A stretch of 64,000 bases of DNA from JBFJKD01 sp038106145 (lineage in GTDB: Bacteria; Pseudomonadota; Gammaproteobacteria; Pseudomonadales; Porticoccaceae): the NCBI GenBank assembly GCA_038106145.1, contig JAYODD010000001.1, positions 62,001 through 126,000 on the forward strand. The letters are read 5' to 3'. Under the pieces are notes generated by a model. It saw nothing but the letters and a program-made list of their open reading frames with translations, was not told where the DNA came from and searched no databases. This document shows positions 53,776 to 61,873 of the stretch, one piece after another. Each line of letters opens with the position of its first letter. The stretch's first letter is position 1. Made by a program: the position numbers and the translations under genes.

Positions 53776-53822
53776 AGCCGCCCCATGTGCTTCACTGTGA
53801 CAGGCGCGGACACTGACCGAGT

Positions 53823-55070
53823 ATGGATATTTTTAAATTTGCCGAGGGTCGCGAGGGCTACTACGGCGATTATGGCGGCGCGTTTTTACCGGAAATTCTG
53901 CGTGCCACTATCGACGAACTGGCCCGGTGCTTTCGCGCCTGTAAAAACGATCCGTCGTTCTGGCAGGAATATGTCGAACTGATGCACGCCTATTCGGGGC
54001 GGCCAACCCCGGTGACGCACCTTGCGAATCTGTCAAAGTCATTGGGCGGCGCGCAAATTTACATTAAACGAGAAGACCTGAACCACACCGGATCCCACAA
54101 AATTAACAATGTGATGGGTCAGGGTCTGATCTGTAAGCGGCTGGGCAAGCGCCGCGTGATTGCCGAGACCGGCGCTGGTCAGCACGGCTTTGCCACGGCC
54201 ACCATGGCCGCTCGATTTGGGCTCGAATGCAAAATATATATGGGGGCGGCGGATGTGGCGCGCCAGCGTCCCAATGTGTTCTGGATGGAAAATCTTGGTG
54301 CCCAGGTGTTTGCCGTGCAGGACGGACAGCGCACCCTCAAGGACGCGATCAATGAATGTCTGCGCGACTGGGTGGCCAATATGGCCGACACCCATTACGT
54401 GCTGGGCACTGCCTGTGGCCCCCACCCGTTTCCGGAGATGGTGAGTTATTTTCAATCCATCATTGGCGTTGAAGCCCGCGAGCAAATTAAGCAGGTTGCC
54501 GGCAAATTGCCCGAGCGGGTCTACGCCTGCGTCGGCGGCGGCTCCAACGCGATGGGTATATTTCAGGGTTTTCTGGACGACGATGTCGAGTTGGTGGGGT
54601 GTGAGGCGGGCGGCTATGGCCGCGGCGCGGGGCGTCACGCCGCGCGGCTGGCTTACGATGATGCCTCCGTGGGCGTGGCCCAGGGTTACAAAACGTATTT
54701 TTTGCAGAACGATGACGGCAATATGCTCGAAACTCACTCGATTGCCGCCGGGCTGGACTACATCGGTATCAATCCGATTCTTGCCTATCTGTGGGAACAG
54801 GAAAAGGTACGGTTCGAAGCGGCCACCGACGAAGAGGTGCGCGAAGCGTTGCAGCTGGTTATGCGCAGCGAAGGGCTGATTCCGGCGCTGGAGAGTGCGC
54901 ACGCGTTTGCCCAGGCCATTGCAGAAGCCCCCGCCATGGGCCGCGGCGAGGTTATTCTGATCAACCAGTCCGGCCGCGGTGACAAGGATATTTTCACGGT
55001 GGCCGACGCCATCGATGATCGGCACTGGCAACAGTTTATTAAAGACCGGGCGGTCGCTTATGGTGCTTGA
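53823..55070 (+). CDS. trpB: Tryptophan synthase beta-like PLP enzyme, divergent
   Basis: 415 aa. The TrpB core is intact: PLP lysine Lys93 (HTGSHKINN), catalytic Glu115 (AETGAGQHG), phosphate loop VGGGSNAMG, Glu350 (SEGLIPALES) and NQSGRGDKD. It normally joins indole and serine to give tryptophan. The segment after AGLD is unusual: YIGINPILAYL where canonical enzymes have a GPE or GPQ motif. The N-terminus (GREGYYGDYGGAFLP) is also off-type. No trpC, trpD or trpF lies here, and the gene is divergent from an aromatic-oxidation operon, so tryptophan biosynthesis is not certain. Confidence 0.85.
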   Translation: MDIFKFAEGREGYYGDYGGAFLPEILRATIDELARCFRACKNDPSFWQEYVELMHAYSGRPTPVTHLANLSKSLGGAQIYIKREDLNHTGSHKINNVMGQGLICKRLGKRRVIAETGAGQHGFATATMAARFGLECKIYMGAADVARQRPNVFWMENLGAQVFAVQDGQRTLKDAINECLRDWVANMADTHYVLGTACGPHPFPEMVSYFQSIIGVEAREQIKQVAGKLPERVYACVGGGSNAMGIFQGFLDDDVELVGCEAGGYGRGAGRHAARLAYDDASVGVAQGYKTYFLQNDDGNMLETHSIAAGLDYIGINPILAYLWEQEKVRFEAATDEEVREALQLVMRSEGLIPALESAHAFAQAIAEAPAMGRGEVILINQSGRGDKDIFTVADAIDDRHWQQFIKDRAVAYGA

Positions 55071-55830
55071 GAATTATCTGCGCCAACGGCGCGCAAATAA
55101 AGCGCTGTTGGTGATGGCCCATGTGGTATGCGGTTACCCGTCTTTCGAAGACAACTGGCGGGCGCTGGAAATCATGGCGGAGTTCGATGTAGACATGGTG
55201 GAATTACAGTTCCCCTTTTCCGAACCGTCCGCCGACGGCCCATTGTTTGTTAAAGCCAATCAAGCCGCCATCGCAAATGGCGTGCATACCCGCGATTGCT
55301 TTGCGTTTATGAAAAAAGTCAGCGCCCATTTTCCATTTAAGGTGTTGATGATGGGGTACTACAACACGGTGTTTAAAATGGGAGGTCGCGCTTTTATCGA
55401 CAGTCTGGCTGCTGCCGGCGGGTGCGGATACATTCTGCCGGATCTGCCCATTGAAGAGGCGCACGACCTGGACGCACTGGCCGCGCCGGTGGGGTTGGCT
55501 CCGATCGTGTTGATGACCCCCACCAGCACGGAGCGGCGTTTACGACAGCTCGGCGACGCGGGGCGAGGGTTTATCTACGCGGTGGCGCGCAAAGGTGTCA
55601 CCGGCGGTGAGACGGCCATGGATGCGGAGCTGGAGGCATTTATTGCACGCTGTCGCGACCACACCCAGTTGCCGATCGGGGTGGGGTTTGGTATCAGTCA
55701 GCGCGCGGACATGGAATTTCTGCGGGGTAAAGCAGATATTGCGATTATCGGTACTGCGGCACTCAAGGCCTGGGAAGAGGAGGGCGAGCAGGGATTGCGC
55801 GAATTTTTCGTAAAACTACTGGGTCACTAA
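55060..55830 (+). CDS. trpA: Tryptophan synthase alpha-like protein
   Basis: 256 aa. TrpA cleaves indole-3-glycerol phosphate to indole. The catalytic pair corresponds to Glu48 (MVELQFPFSEP) and Asp59 (SADGPLF). The phosphate-binding end is GVGFGISQRADM. The ATG at 55060 overlaps trpB by 11 bases, so the two products are made together. The strand segment VELQFPFSEP differs from the usual VELGVPFSDP, in keeping with the divergent beta partner. Whether it still acts on indole glycerol phosphate is inference. Confidence 0.88.
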   Translation: MVLENYLRQRRANKALLVMAHVVCGYPSFEDNWRALEIMAEFDVDMVELQFPFSEPSADGPLFVKANQAAIANGVHTRDCFAFMKKVSAHFPFKVLMMGYYNTVFKMGGRAFIDSLAAAGGCGYILPDLPIEEAHDLDALAAPVGLAPIVLMTPTSTERRLRQLGDAGRGFIYAVARKGVTGGETAMDAELEAFIARCRDHTQLPIGVGFGISQRADMEFLRGKADIAIIGTAALKAWEEEGEQGLREFFVKLLGH

Positions 55831-56012
55831 TAATCCCGAAGAGACGGTCAAGTTGGCGATTATTACTTATTGACGCGTTGGCAAAGAGGTAATATTTAGT
55901 GCCGTGGACGCGGTGCAGAGATGGCTACGGGAAACCGTTTCACTATTGACCTTTTAATCACGGCACATAATTTACATGGCTCATCGTGACCCCTGCGGGG
56001 TCGGGAGTTTGT

Positions 56013-56453
56013 ATGAAGCGCACCCTGTTAATACTCGCTGCACCGTTATTAGGTTCGTTTGTTCACGCCACGCTTGCGGACAGCATCGCCATCAAGCCGG
56101 GGAATTGGGAGATCAGCTCGACCACCACCGTGCCCTACCTCGCACAACCGCAGGTGCATACCCGCACCATCTGCATGCAGGATGCCACCTTTGATCCGGT
56201 GGTGATGGTGGAGAACAACGCAGATTTGCGTTGTACCGTGGATTCCTCGCGGGCATCGGGGAACACCCTGACCTGGGAGATGACCTGCAACGATCCAGCC
56301 ACCCCCGGTATGGCCTATAAATCCACCGGCAACATGACTATCGATGGCGACCGAGGTGCCGGGGAAATGCGCATCGTGATGAATATTCCGGGCATGGGTG
56401 AAAACACGATGCTGAACAAGTGGGAGTCTCATTTTCGGGGACCCTGCGGTTAA
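56013..56453 (+). CDS. DUF3617-family periplasmic protein
   Basis: 146 aa with a signal peptide (about residues 1-22, ALAD). After it the sequence IKPGNWEISSTTTVPY, a Cys pair (TICMQD, DLRCTVD) and CNDPATPGMAYKSTGNMTIDG are the marks of DUF3617 proteins, which have no known function. I use the ATG at 56013, with GGGAG upstream. A small GACCCC-TGC-GGGGTC hairpin at 55988-56002 lies just before the ribosome binding site and could affect translation. Confidence 0.85.
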   Translation: MKRTLLILAAPLLGSFVHATLADSIAIKPGNWEISSTTTVPYLAQPQVHTRTICMQDATFDPVVMVENNADLRCTVDSSRASGNTLTWEMTCNDPATPGMAYKSTGNMTIDGDRGAGEMRIVMNIPGMGENTMLNKWESHFRGPCG

Positions 56454-56625
56454 CCGGGCAACTTGCGTTTAACCCGGCAAAAACGAAGCATTTACCGCAG
56501 GGAACCGCGGGGCAAATATATCGGTGCCGCATTCCGCTGATGACACCCTGGAGTCAACCCAGGCTGCGCTTTAACCGTTAGCGGTAAGGAGCAGATGCTG
56601 GCCCAGTGGGCCCGGAAGGAGACGT

Positions 56626-57069
56626 ATGATGCCGATCGACGCACAGGTTACAAATTCTTCGGCTACAGCGCTCGGCAAATTGAGCCTGAGCGCAAGAATG
56701 TTCGCAGCCGTCACATTGGCACTGGCGCTGGGGCTGGCCGGCGGTTGCGCCAACCGCCAGGGGTCCTCTGGAGCGGTGATTATCGACACCCAGGGGGTGG
56801 ATATGGTCGCCTATCAGCGGGATTACGCGGATTGTCAGGGCTACGCTGGCCAGGTGAACACCGGGCAACGGGCGGCGACTCAGGCAGTGGGTGGAGCAGT
56901 CGTCGGTGGCGCCGTGGGCGCGATCGCGGGCAATAGCAATACGGCACAGCGCGGTGCGGGCATCGGTGGACTGTTGGGTCTGTTCAGGGGCGCGAGCAGC
57001 GGTGAGCAGGAAAAACGCCGCGTACTACGAAACTGTCTGATTGGCCGGGGTTATCGGGTTCTGAACTAA
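56626..57069 (+). CDS. Glycine-zipper lipoprotein
   Basis: 147 aa. The N-terminal hydrophobic segment ends in LAGGC, giving a lipoprotein cysteine (Cys41), so a long pre-signal region is present. The centre is a glycine zipper (VGGAVVGGAVGAIAGN then GAGIGGLLGLFRG), typical of small outer-membrane or cell-envelope proteins. The C-terminal part has one Cys (RNCLIGRGYRVL). AAGGAG lies just before the ATG at 56626. Function unknown. Confidence 0.85.
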   Translation: MMPIDAQVTNSSATALGKLSLSARMFAAVTLALALGLAGGCANRQGSSGAVIIDTQGVDMVAYQRDYADCQGYAGQVNTGQRAATQAVGGAVVGGAVGAIAGNSNTAQRGAGIGGLLGLFRGASSGEQEKRRVLRNCLIGRGYRVLN

Positions 57070-57218
57070 ACGCTGCCCCGGGGTCATACCCTTCCCCGCT
57101 GAGAACACCAGCTATCAGCACCCGAATCGTAGACTAAACGAACAGGGAAAGGGTGCGACGCCCGCATGGCGCGGTTGTACAATTTTTAATCGAACTCCAA
57201 TTTGACGCCGTATTTTTC

Positions 57219-57713
57219 TCACGCCTTGCCGTCCCTGGCGAGACATTCCGCCAGTAGTTGCAGCGCCGCTTCTGCAAACTCCCACATATTATCTTCGCGG
57301 CGATTGTGCCCGGTGGCGATGGTCAGCGAACATTCCACCGGCCCGCTCACCGCGAAACAGGCATGGCCGGGTGGATCCCCATAGGGGTTACCCGCTGGGC
57401 CACTGGCGCCGCTTTCCGCCAGCGCCCAGTCGCTATTCAATAATTTGCGCTGGGTGCGCGCGCACAGCAGGGCGTAGTCTTCAGTGGACGCCCGTATGCC
57501 CTGCATATCCTCGTCGGAAATGCCCAGTACGGAGCGGCGCGCTGCGAGGGTGTAGATAACACTGCCCCCCAGAAAATAGGCGGAACAGCCCGGCACCGCC
57601 ACCAGCGCCGCGGCGATAAGCCCGCCCGCAGACGATTCGCAAACGGCAATGGTCTGTCTCGCGTTTTTTAATGTTTCGCCAACGGCTCCGGCCATATCTA
57701 ATAATCGATGCAT
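57219..57713 (-). CDS. CinA-family amidohydrolase (nicotinamide-nucleotide amidase-like)
   Basis: 164 aa, matching the stand-alone C-terminal CinA domain. The motif VCESSAGGLIAAALVAVPGCSAYFLGG and the later AESGASGPAGNP are diagnostic. The active enzymes deamidate NMN to nicotinate mononucleotide in pyridine nucleotide recycling. The ATG at 57713 has GGGAG upstream. It is 46 bases downstream of the ArsR-rhodanese gene on the same strand and may be co-transcribed. Confidence 0.88.
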   Translation of the reverse strand: MHRLLDMAGAVGETLKNARQTIAVCESSAGGLIAAALVAVPGCSAYFLGGSVIYTLAARRSVLGISDEDMQGIRASTEDYALLCARTQRKLLNSDWALAESGASGPAGNPYGDPPGHACFAVSGPVECSLTIATGHNRREDNMWEFAEAALQLLAECLARDGKA

Positions 57714-57759
57714 ACAGACTCCCTGGCGGCGCGGTTAACTATCCGGTGGCGCGGGCGGA

Positions 57760-58428
57760 TCAGGTGATACCCACTGCGATCGGCAACCCGGCTGCTTTCC
57801 ATTCGGGGAAACCGCCGGCGAGGCGCAGGGCGCTGAATCCTTGTTGACGCAACTGAGCGACGGCGTCAAACGCCAGAATACAGAACGGCCCACGGCAATA
57901 GGCCACAATATCTTTATCCCTATCGAATGTCGCGCTGACGGTCGCAAGGTCCGGGAGGGGCACATTAACCGCCCCCGCAAGATGGCCCGCGCAATACTCG
58001 GCCGCCGGGCGCACATCGAGCAACGTCACCTCGCCGCGGCGCAGGCGTCGCAATAATTCCCGCTGGGGCACGGGCTCCAGCTTATCCCGGGTGGCCAGAT
58101 AGGTGTTAACCAGTTTCTCCACGTCGCCAATATGGCGCTCGGCTACCCGTTGTAGCGCGTTCACCAGGGGAATAACTTCGTCGCCGCTCAGGGCGTAGAA
58201 CACGTTCAGGCCGTCCCGGCGATTGGTGACGAGTCCCGCCTGCCGCAGTTGTTGCAGATGCTGGGAAGTATTGGCGACGGACAGGCCGGCGGCTTTGGCC
58301 AGCTGGTCCACGCTGCGCTCTCCCTGCGCCAGCTGTTCCAGCAGCTCCAGGCGATTGCCGTTGCCAAGGGCTTTGCCAACGCGGGCAAAATGCAAAAAAA
58401 GGCCCTGTTTTAGGCGGGCGGTGGACAT
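57760..58428 (-). CDS. ArsR-family regulator fused to a rhodanese domain
   Basis: 222 aa. Residues 1-100 are a winged helix of ArsR/SmtB type (DQLAKAAGLSVANTSQHLQQLRQAGLV as recognition region). Residues 125-222 are a rhodanese domain with catalytic loop CRGPFC (Cys178, plus Cys183). The fusion suggests DNA binding controlled by sulfane sulfur or oxidation at the rhodanese cysteine; that control is inference. No ArsR metal-site cysteines are evident. It is divergent from the hydroxylase-family gene, with a palindrome between them. Confidence 0.9.
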   Translation of the reverse strand: MSTARLKQGLFLHFARVGKALGNGNRLELLEQLAQGERSVDQLAKAAGLSVANTSQHLQQLRQAGLVTNRRDGLNVFYALSGDEVIPLVNALQRVAERHIGDVEKLVNTYLATRDKLEPVPQRELLRRLRRGEVTLLDVRPAAEYCAGHLAGAVNVPLPDLATVSATFDRDKDIVAYCRGPFCILAFDAVAQLRQQGFSALRLAGGFPEWKAAGLPIAVGIT

Positions 58429-58464
58429 ACTGTTAGCGGTACCCCAGTTGGACGCTTAGCGGTA

Positions 58465-58486
58465 TATTCAATCAATCAATTGAATA
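58465..58486. promoter_or_regulatory. Palindromic operator candidate for the ArsR-rhodanese regulator
   Basis: TATTCAAT (58465-58472) and ATTGAATA (58479-58486) form 8-base arms around CAATCA. It lies 37 bases before the regulator start and about 70 bases before the divergent gene, a position from which both promoters could be repressed. AT-rich imperfect palindromes of this type are usual ArsR/SmtB targets. Confidence 0.6.
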
Positions 58487-58556
58487 GTTATTGCCGGGAT
58501 GGTATAACACGACTGCTGACGGGTCAATTTTTTGATTTTTTCCGGGAGTGGCGCCA

Positions 58557-59417
58557 GTGACTCTGAATGAATTTATTCTCACTAACGAAATGGCTATTCG
58601 CCTGGGCTTTTTCGTCGGCGTCTTTGCGCTGGTGGCCCTTTGGGAAGTGGCGGCACCTAAACGCATGCCGACGGTTTCGCGGCTGGTGCGCTGGACAAAT
58701 AATATCGGACTGGTGATTCTGAACAGCGTGATCCTGCGCCTGGTGTTTCCCGCCGCCGCAGTGGGGGTGGCCGCTTTTGCCGCAGAGCAGGGCTGGGGTC
58801 TGATGAACTATTACCCGCTGCCATCCCTGGTGGCGGTGGTGCTGGCGGTGATAGCACTGGATATGGTGATCTATCTACAACACGTGTTAGTCCACGCCGT
58901 ACCGGTATTGTGGCGTTTACACCGGGTGCACCACGCCGATCTGGATTACGATGTGACCACCGGGGCGCGGTTTCACCCGGTTGAAATAATTTTCTCGATG
59001 CTGATCAAATTCGCCACCATCGTGGTGCTTGGGCCGCCGCTGGTGGCGGTGGTGATTTTCGAGGTGTTGCTCAACGCCACGGCGATGTTCAATCACGGCA
59101 ACCTGCATTTACCGGCCCATATCGATCGCGTATTGCGCTGGTTTGTGGTGACGCCGGATATGCACCGGGTGCACCACTCCGTGGAAGACGACGAAGCAAA
59201 CAGCAACTTTGGTTTTAATTTACCCTGGTGGGATCGCCTGTTTGGCACCTATCGCGCGCAACCCCGTGCGGGGCATCTCGGTATGAACATCGGTATTCAC
59301 CACTACCGGGATACCCGTTCCGTATCCTGGTTGCCGGGCATGCTTATCCTGCCATTGCGCGGCAAGGTTACCAGCTACGCAATTAATCGCAGAGAGTGGG
59401 GAGCCGATGGCGAATAG
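58557..59417 (+). CDS. Sterol desaturase / fatty acid hydroxylase family protein
   Basis: 286 aa membrane diiron enzyme. The histidine boxes are visible: QHVLVHAVPVLWRLHRVHH, then MFNHGNLH and a final TPDMHRVHHS. Several hydrophobic helices surround them. Members hydroxylate or desaturate lipids, including sterols, carotenoids and fatty acids; the substrate here is unknown. I prefer the GTG at 58557, eight bases after GGGAG; a GTG at 58548 is also possible. It overlaps the TVP38-rhodanese gene by 11 bases, so they form an operon. Confidence 0.88.
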   Translation: MTLNEFILTNEMAIRLGFFVGVFALVALWEVAAPKRMPTVSRLVRWTNNIGLVILNSVILRLVFPAAAVGVAAFAAEQGWGLMNYYPLPSLVAVVLAVIALDMVIYLQHVLVHAVPVLWRLHRVHHADLDYDVTTGARFHPVEIIFSMLIKFATIVVLGPPLVAVVIFEVLLNATAMFNHGNLHLPAHIDRVLRWFVVTPDMHRVHHSVEDDEANSNFGFNLPWWDRLFGTYRAQPRAGHLGMNIGIHHYRDTRSVSWLPGMLILPLRGKVTSYAINRREWGADGE

Positions 59418-60372
59418 CACATGGGCGCGCGTGGCTGTTGGTTTGTTGTTGGCGGTCGGCATTGGTGCCGCGTTGCTCTACCGCGACCACATCAACCTGG
59501 CTACGCTGGATCATTGGGTAAGCGATGCCGGACCGTTGGCGCCCCTGTGGTTTGTGCTGATCTATGCGGCGGCGACCGTACTGTTTGCTCCAGGCTCGAT
59601 TCTGACCCTCGCGGGCGGAGCTCTGTTCGGACCCTGGCTGGGAACCCTGTATAACCTGACGGGAGCAACCCTGGGTGCCGCCCTGGCGTTTCTGATAGCG
59701 CGCTATCTGGCGGGCAACTGGGTGGCCAACCGCGCCGGGGGACGCTTGCAGCACATGATTGATGGCGTGGAAAAGGAAGGTTGGCGATTTGTTGCGTTTG
59801 TGCGACTGGTGCCATTGTTTCCGTTCAATATACTGAATTACGCCCTCGGTTTAACCCGTATCAGATTTGTCCATTACCTGCTGGCGACCTATATCTGTAT
59901 GTTGCCCGGCGCCGTGGCCTATACCTATCTGGGATACGCCGGCCGCGAGGCGCTGGGTGGTGGCGGCGATCTGATGCAAAAAGGTTTACTGGCGCTTGCG
60001 CTGCTGGCGGTAGTGATATTTTTGCCGCGCCTTATCCGGCGCCTGCGCAGACCGGCGATGCTCGAGCTGGACGAGCTGAAAAAGCGCCTCGACGGGGGCG
60101 CGGACTTACTGGTGCTGGATGTGCGCACACCCGCCGAGTTTGACGGCGAACTCGGGCACATCATGGGCGCGCTCAATATTCCCATCGACGAACTACCCAG
60201 CCGAATTGCCGAGCTTAGCGCCTGGCGGCAACGGACCGTTGTGACCCTGTGCCGAACCGATCGCCGCTCCAGCACGGCGGTGGCGGTGTTGGTGGCAAAC
60301 GGTTTTAGCGATGTTGAAGTCGCCGCCGGGGGAATGGCGCAATGGCATGCAAAGGGCTATCCGGTGGCGTAG
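59407..60372 (+). CDS. TVP38/DedA-like membrane protein fused to a rhodanese domain
   Basis: 321 aa. Residues 1-210 contain about five membrane helices with the VTT/SNARE-associated family core (LFAPGSILTLAGGALFGPWLGTLYN, and RLVPLFPFNILNYALGLT). Residues 218-321 are a rhodanese domain (DLLVLDVRTPAEFDGELGHIMGALNIP) with catalytic Cys282 in TLCRTDRRSST. The domain should face the cytoplasm. The pairing of a sulfur-transfer domain with a lipid-transport-type membrane fold, under a rhodanese-fused repressor, hints at sulfide or persulfide handling. Confidence 0.9.
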   Translation: MANSTWARVAVGLLLAVGIGAALLYRDHINLATLDHWVSDAGPLAPLWFVLIYAAATVLFAPGSILTLAGGALFGPWLGTLYNLTGATLGAALAFLIARYLAGNWVANRAGGRLQHMIDGVEKEGWRFVAFVRLVPLFPFNILNYALGLTRIRFVHYLLATYICMLPGAVAYTYLGYAGREALGGGGDLMQKGLLALALLAVVIFLPRLIRRLRRPAMLELDELKKRLDGGADLLVLDVRTPAEFDGELGHIMGALNIPIDELPSRIAELSAWRQRTVVTLCRTDRRSSTAVAVLVANGFSDVEVAAGGMAQWHAKGYPVA

Positions 60373-60505
60373 TTTTTGCGGGGAGCAGGCTACTCACTGA
60401 ATAAATTTTTACGTCAACGCGCGCGGTGGATCGGGTGTTTACGGCGCATGTGCAGCGGGCTAGACTTCTACCGCGGCACATATCTCGATAACCCGAGGTG
60501 GATCA

Positions 60506-61873
60506 ATGACAGCAAAAATGGATGCACGCATACCCTGGCGTGACAGTGATCGGTTGACTGGCCAATTGCAGCAGTTGGTGGATACCGACAATGGCCTGCT
60601 CGACCCGCATATTTATCAGGACGAAGACATCTATCAACTGGAACTGGAACGGGTGTTTGCACGCAGTTGGCTGTTCCTCGCCCACGAATCGCAAATTCCC
60701 AACGCGGGCGATTTTTTTGCGACCTACATGGGCGAGGATCCGGTACTGGTGGTGCGGCAAAAAGACGGATCAGTCGCCGTATTTATGAATCAGTGCCGCC
60801 ACCGCGGCATGCGTTTGTGCCGCGCGGACGCTGGTAACTCCAGAGCGTTTACCTGTGCCTACCACGGTTGGGCCTACGATATAGCGGGTAACCTGGTGGA
60901 CGTTCCCTTTGAGGAGCGGGCCTACGGCAAGGTTGACAGGGCACAATGGAGCCCGCTTAAGGTGCCCTGCATCGATAGCTACAAGGGTTTGATTTTTGGT
61001 TGTTGGGATCCGCAGGTGCCACCCCTCGAAGATTACCTGGGCGGCATGAAATGGTACATGGATTTGATGTTTGATCGGGTTGAAGGCGGCACCGAAGCGG
61101 TGGGTGGCATCCACAAATGGGTGATTGACTGCAACTGGAAATTTGCCGCGGAACAGTTTTGCAGCGACATGTACCACGCACCCTTCAGCCACATTTCGCC
61201 AGTGATCGCCGCCATGCCTCCCGGGGTCGATCCAGGCCAGGCGGCGTGGCCGATGGAAGGCCGTCAGTACAGCGATCCCAATGGACACGGCACCGGTTTC
61301 TTTCTGAATGCGCCGGGATTTCTCCAGGCATTGTTGGGTGAAGAAGTCGCCACCTATTACGAGCAAACCTCGCGACCGGAAGCGATTGCGCGCCTTGGAG
61401 AGGTGCGCGGCGCGCAAATGGATGGTTCGCACATGACCGTGTTTCCGAGTTTGTCATTCCTGCCGGCCATCAACACGCTGCGCGTGTGGCACCCGCGCGG
61501 GCCGGGGCAGATCGAAGTGTGGGCGCTGAGCATCGTCGACAAGAAGGCGCCGCCACGGGTTAAGGACGCCTATCGCAAAGCGGTGTTGCGCACCTTTAGC
61601 GCGGGCGGGATTTTGGAGCAGGACGACGGTGAGAACTGGACCGAAATTCAGAAAATTCTACGCGGACACAAAGCGCGGCAAACGATGTTTAACGCGCGTA
61701 TGGGGTTGGGTAACGAACGTTACGATGATCCGAATCTGCCCGGTAAAACCAACTACGTCTATTCGGAAATGGCAGCGCGGGGCTTTTACGGCCGCTGGCA
61801 GCAAATGATGATGGCGGAAAGCTGGTCTGATCTTACCACCCAGCCGACCACGGGGGAGGAGCGCCATGCTTAA
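60506..61873 (+). CDS. Aromatic ring-hydroxylating dioxygenase, alpha subunit
   Basis: 455 aa Rieske oxygenase large subunit of the alpha/beta (toluene/biphenyl/phenylpropionate) type. Rieske ligands are Cys97/His99 (QCRHRG) and Cys117/His120 (TCAYHGW). The iron site is Asp221-x2-His224-x4-His229 (SDMYHAPFSH), with the third ligand at Asp373/Asp374 (EQDDGENW). All are normal, unlike the other Rieske gene in this window. The ATG at 60506 has GAGGTGG upstream. The beta subunit gene overlaps it by eight bases. Confidence 0.94.
   Translation: MTAKMDARIPWRDSDRLTGQLQQLVDTDNGLLDPHIYQDEDIYQLELERVFARSWLFLAHESQIPNAGDFFATYMGEDPVLVVRQKDGSVAVFMNQCRHRGMRLCRADAGNSRAFTCAYHGWAYDIAGNLVDVPFEERAYGKVDRAQWSPLKVPCIDSYKGLIFGCWDPQVPPLEDYLGGMKWYMDLMFDRVEGGTEAVGGIHKWVIDCNWKFAAEQFCSDMYHAPFSHISPVIAAMPPGVDPGQAAWPMEGRQYSDPNGHGTGFFLNAPGFLQALLGEEVATYYEQTSRPEAIARLGEVRGAQMDGSHMTVFPSLSFLPAINTLRVWHPRGPGQIEVWALSIVDKKAPPRVKDAYRKAVLRTFSAGGILEQDDGENWTEIQKILRGHKARQTMFNARMGLGNERYDDPNLPGKTNYVYSEMAARGFYGRWQQMMMAESWSDLTTQPTTGEERHA

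Noticed and set aside
54039..55031. Long open frame antisense to the trpB-like gene (330 codons)
   Set aside because: Shadow of a clearly conserved PLP enzyme; low-complexity composition and no family features.
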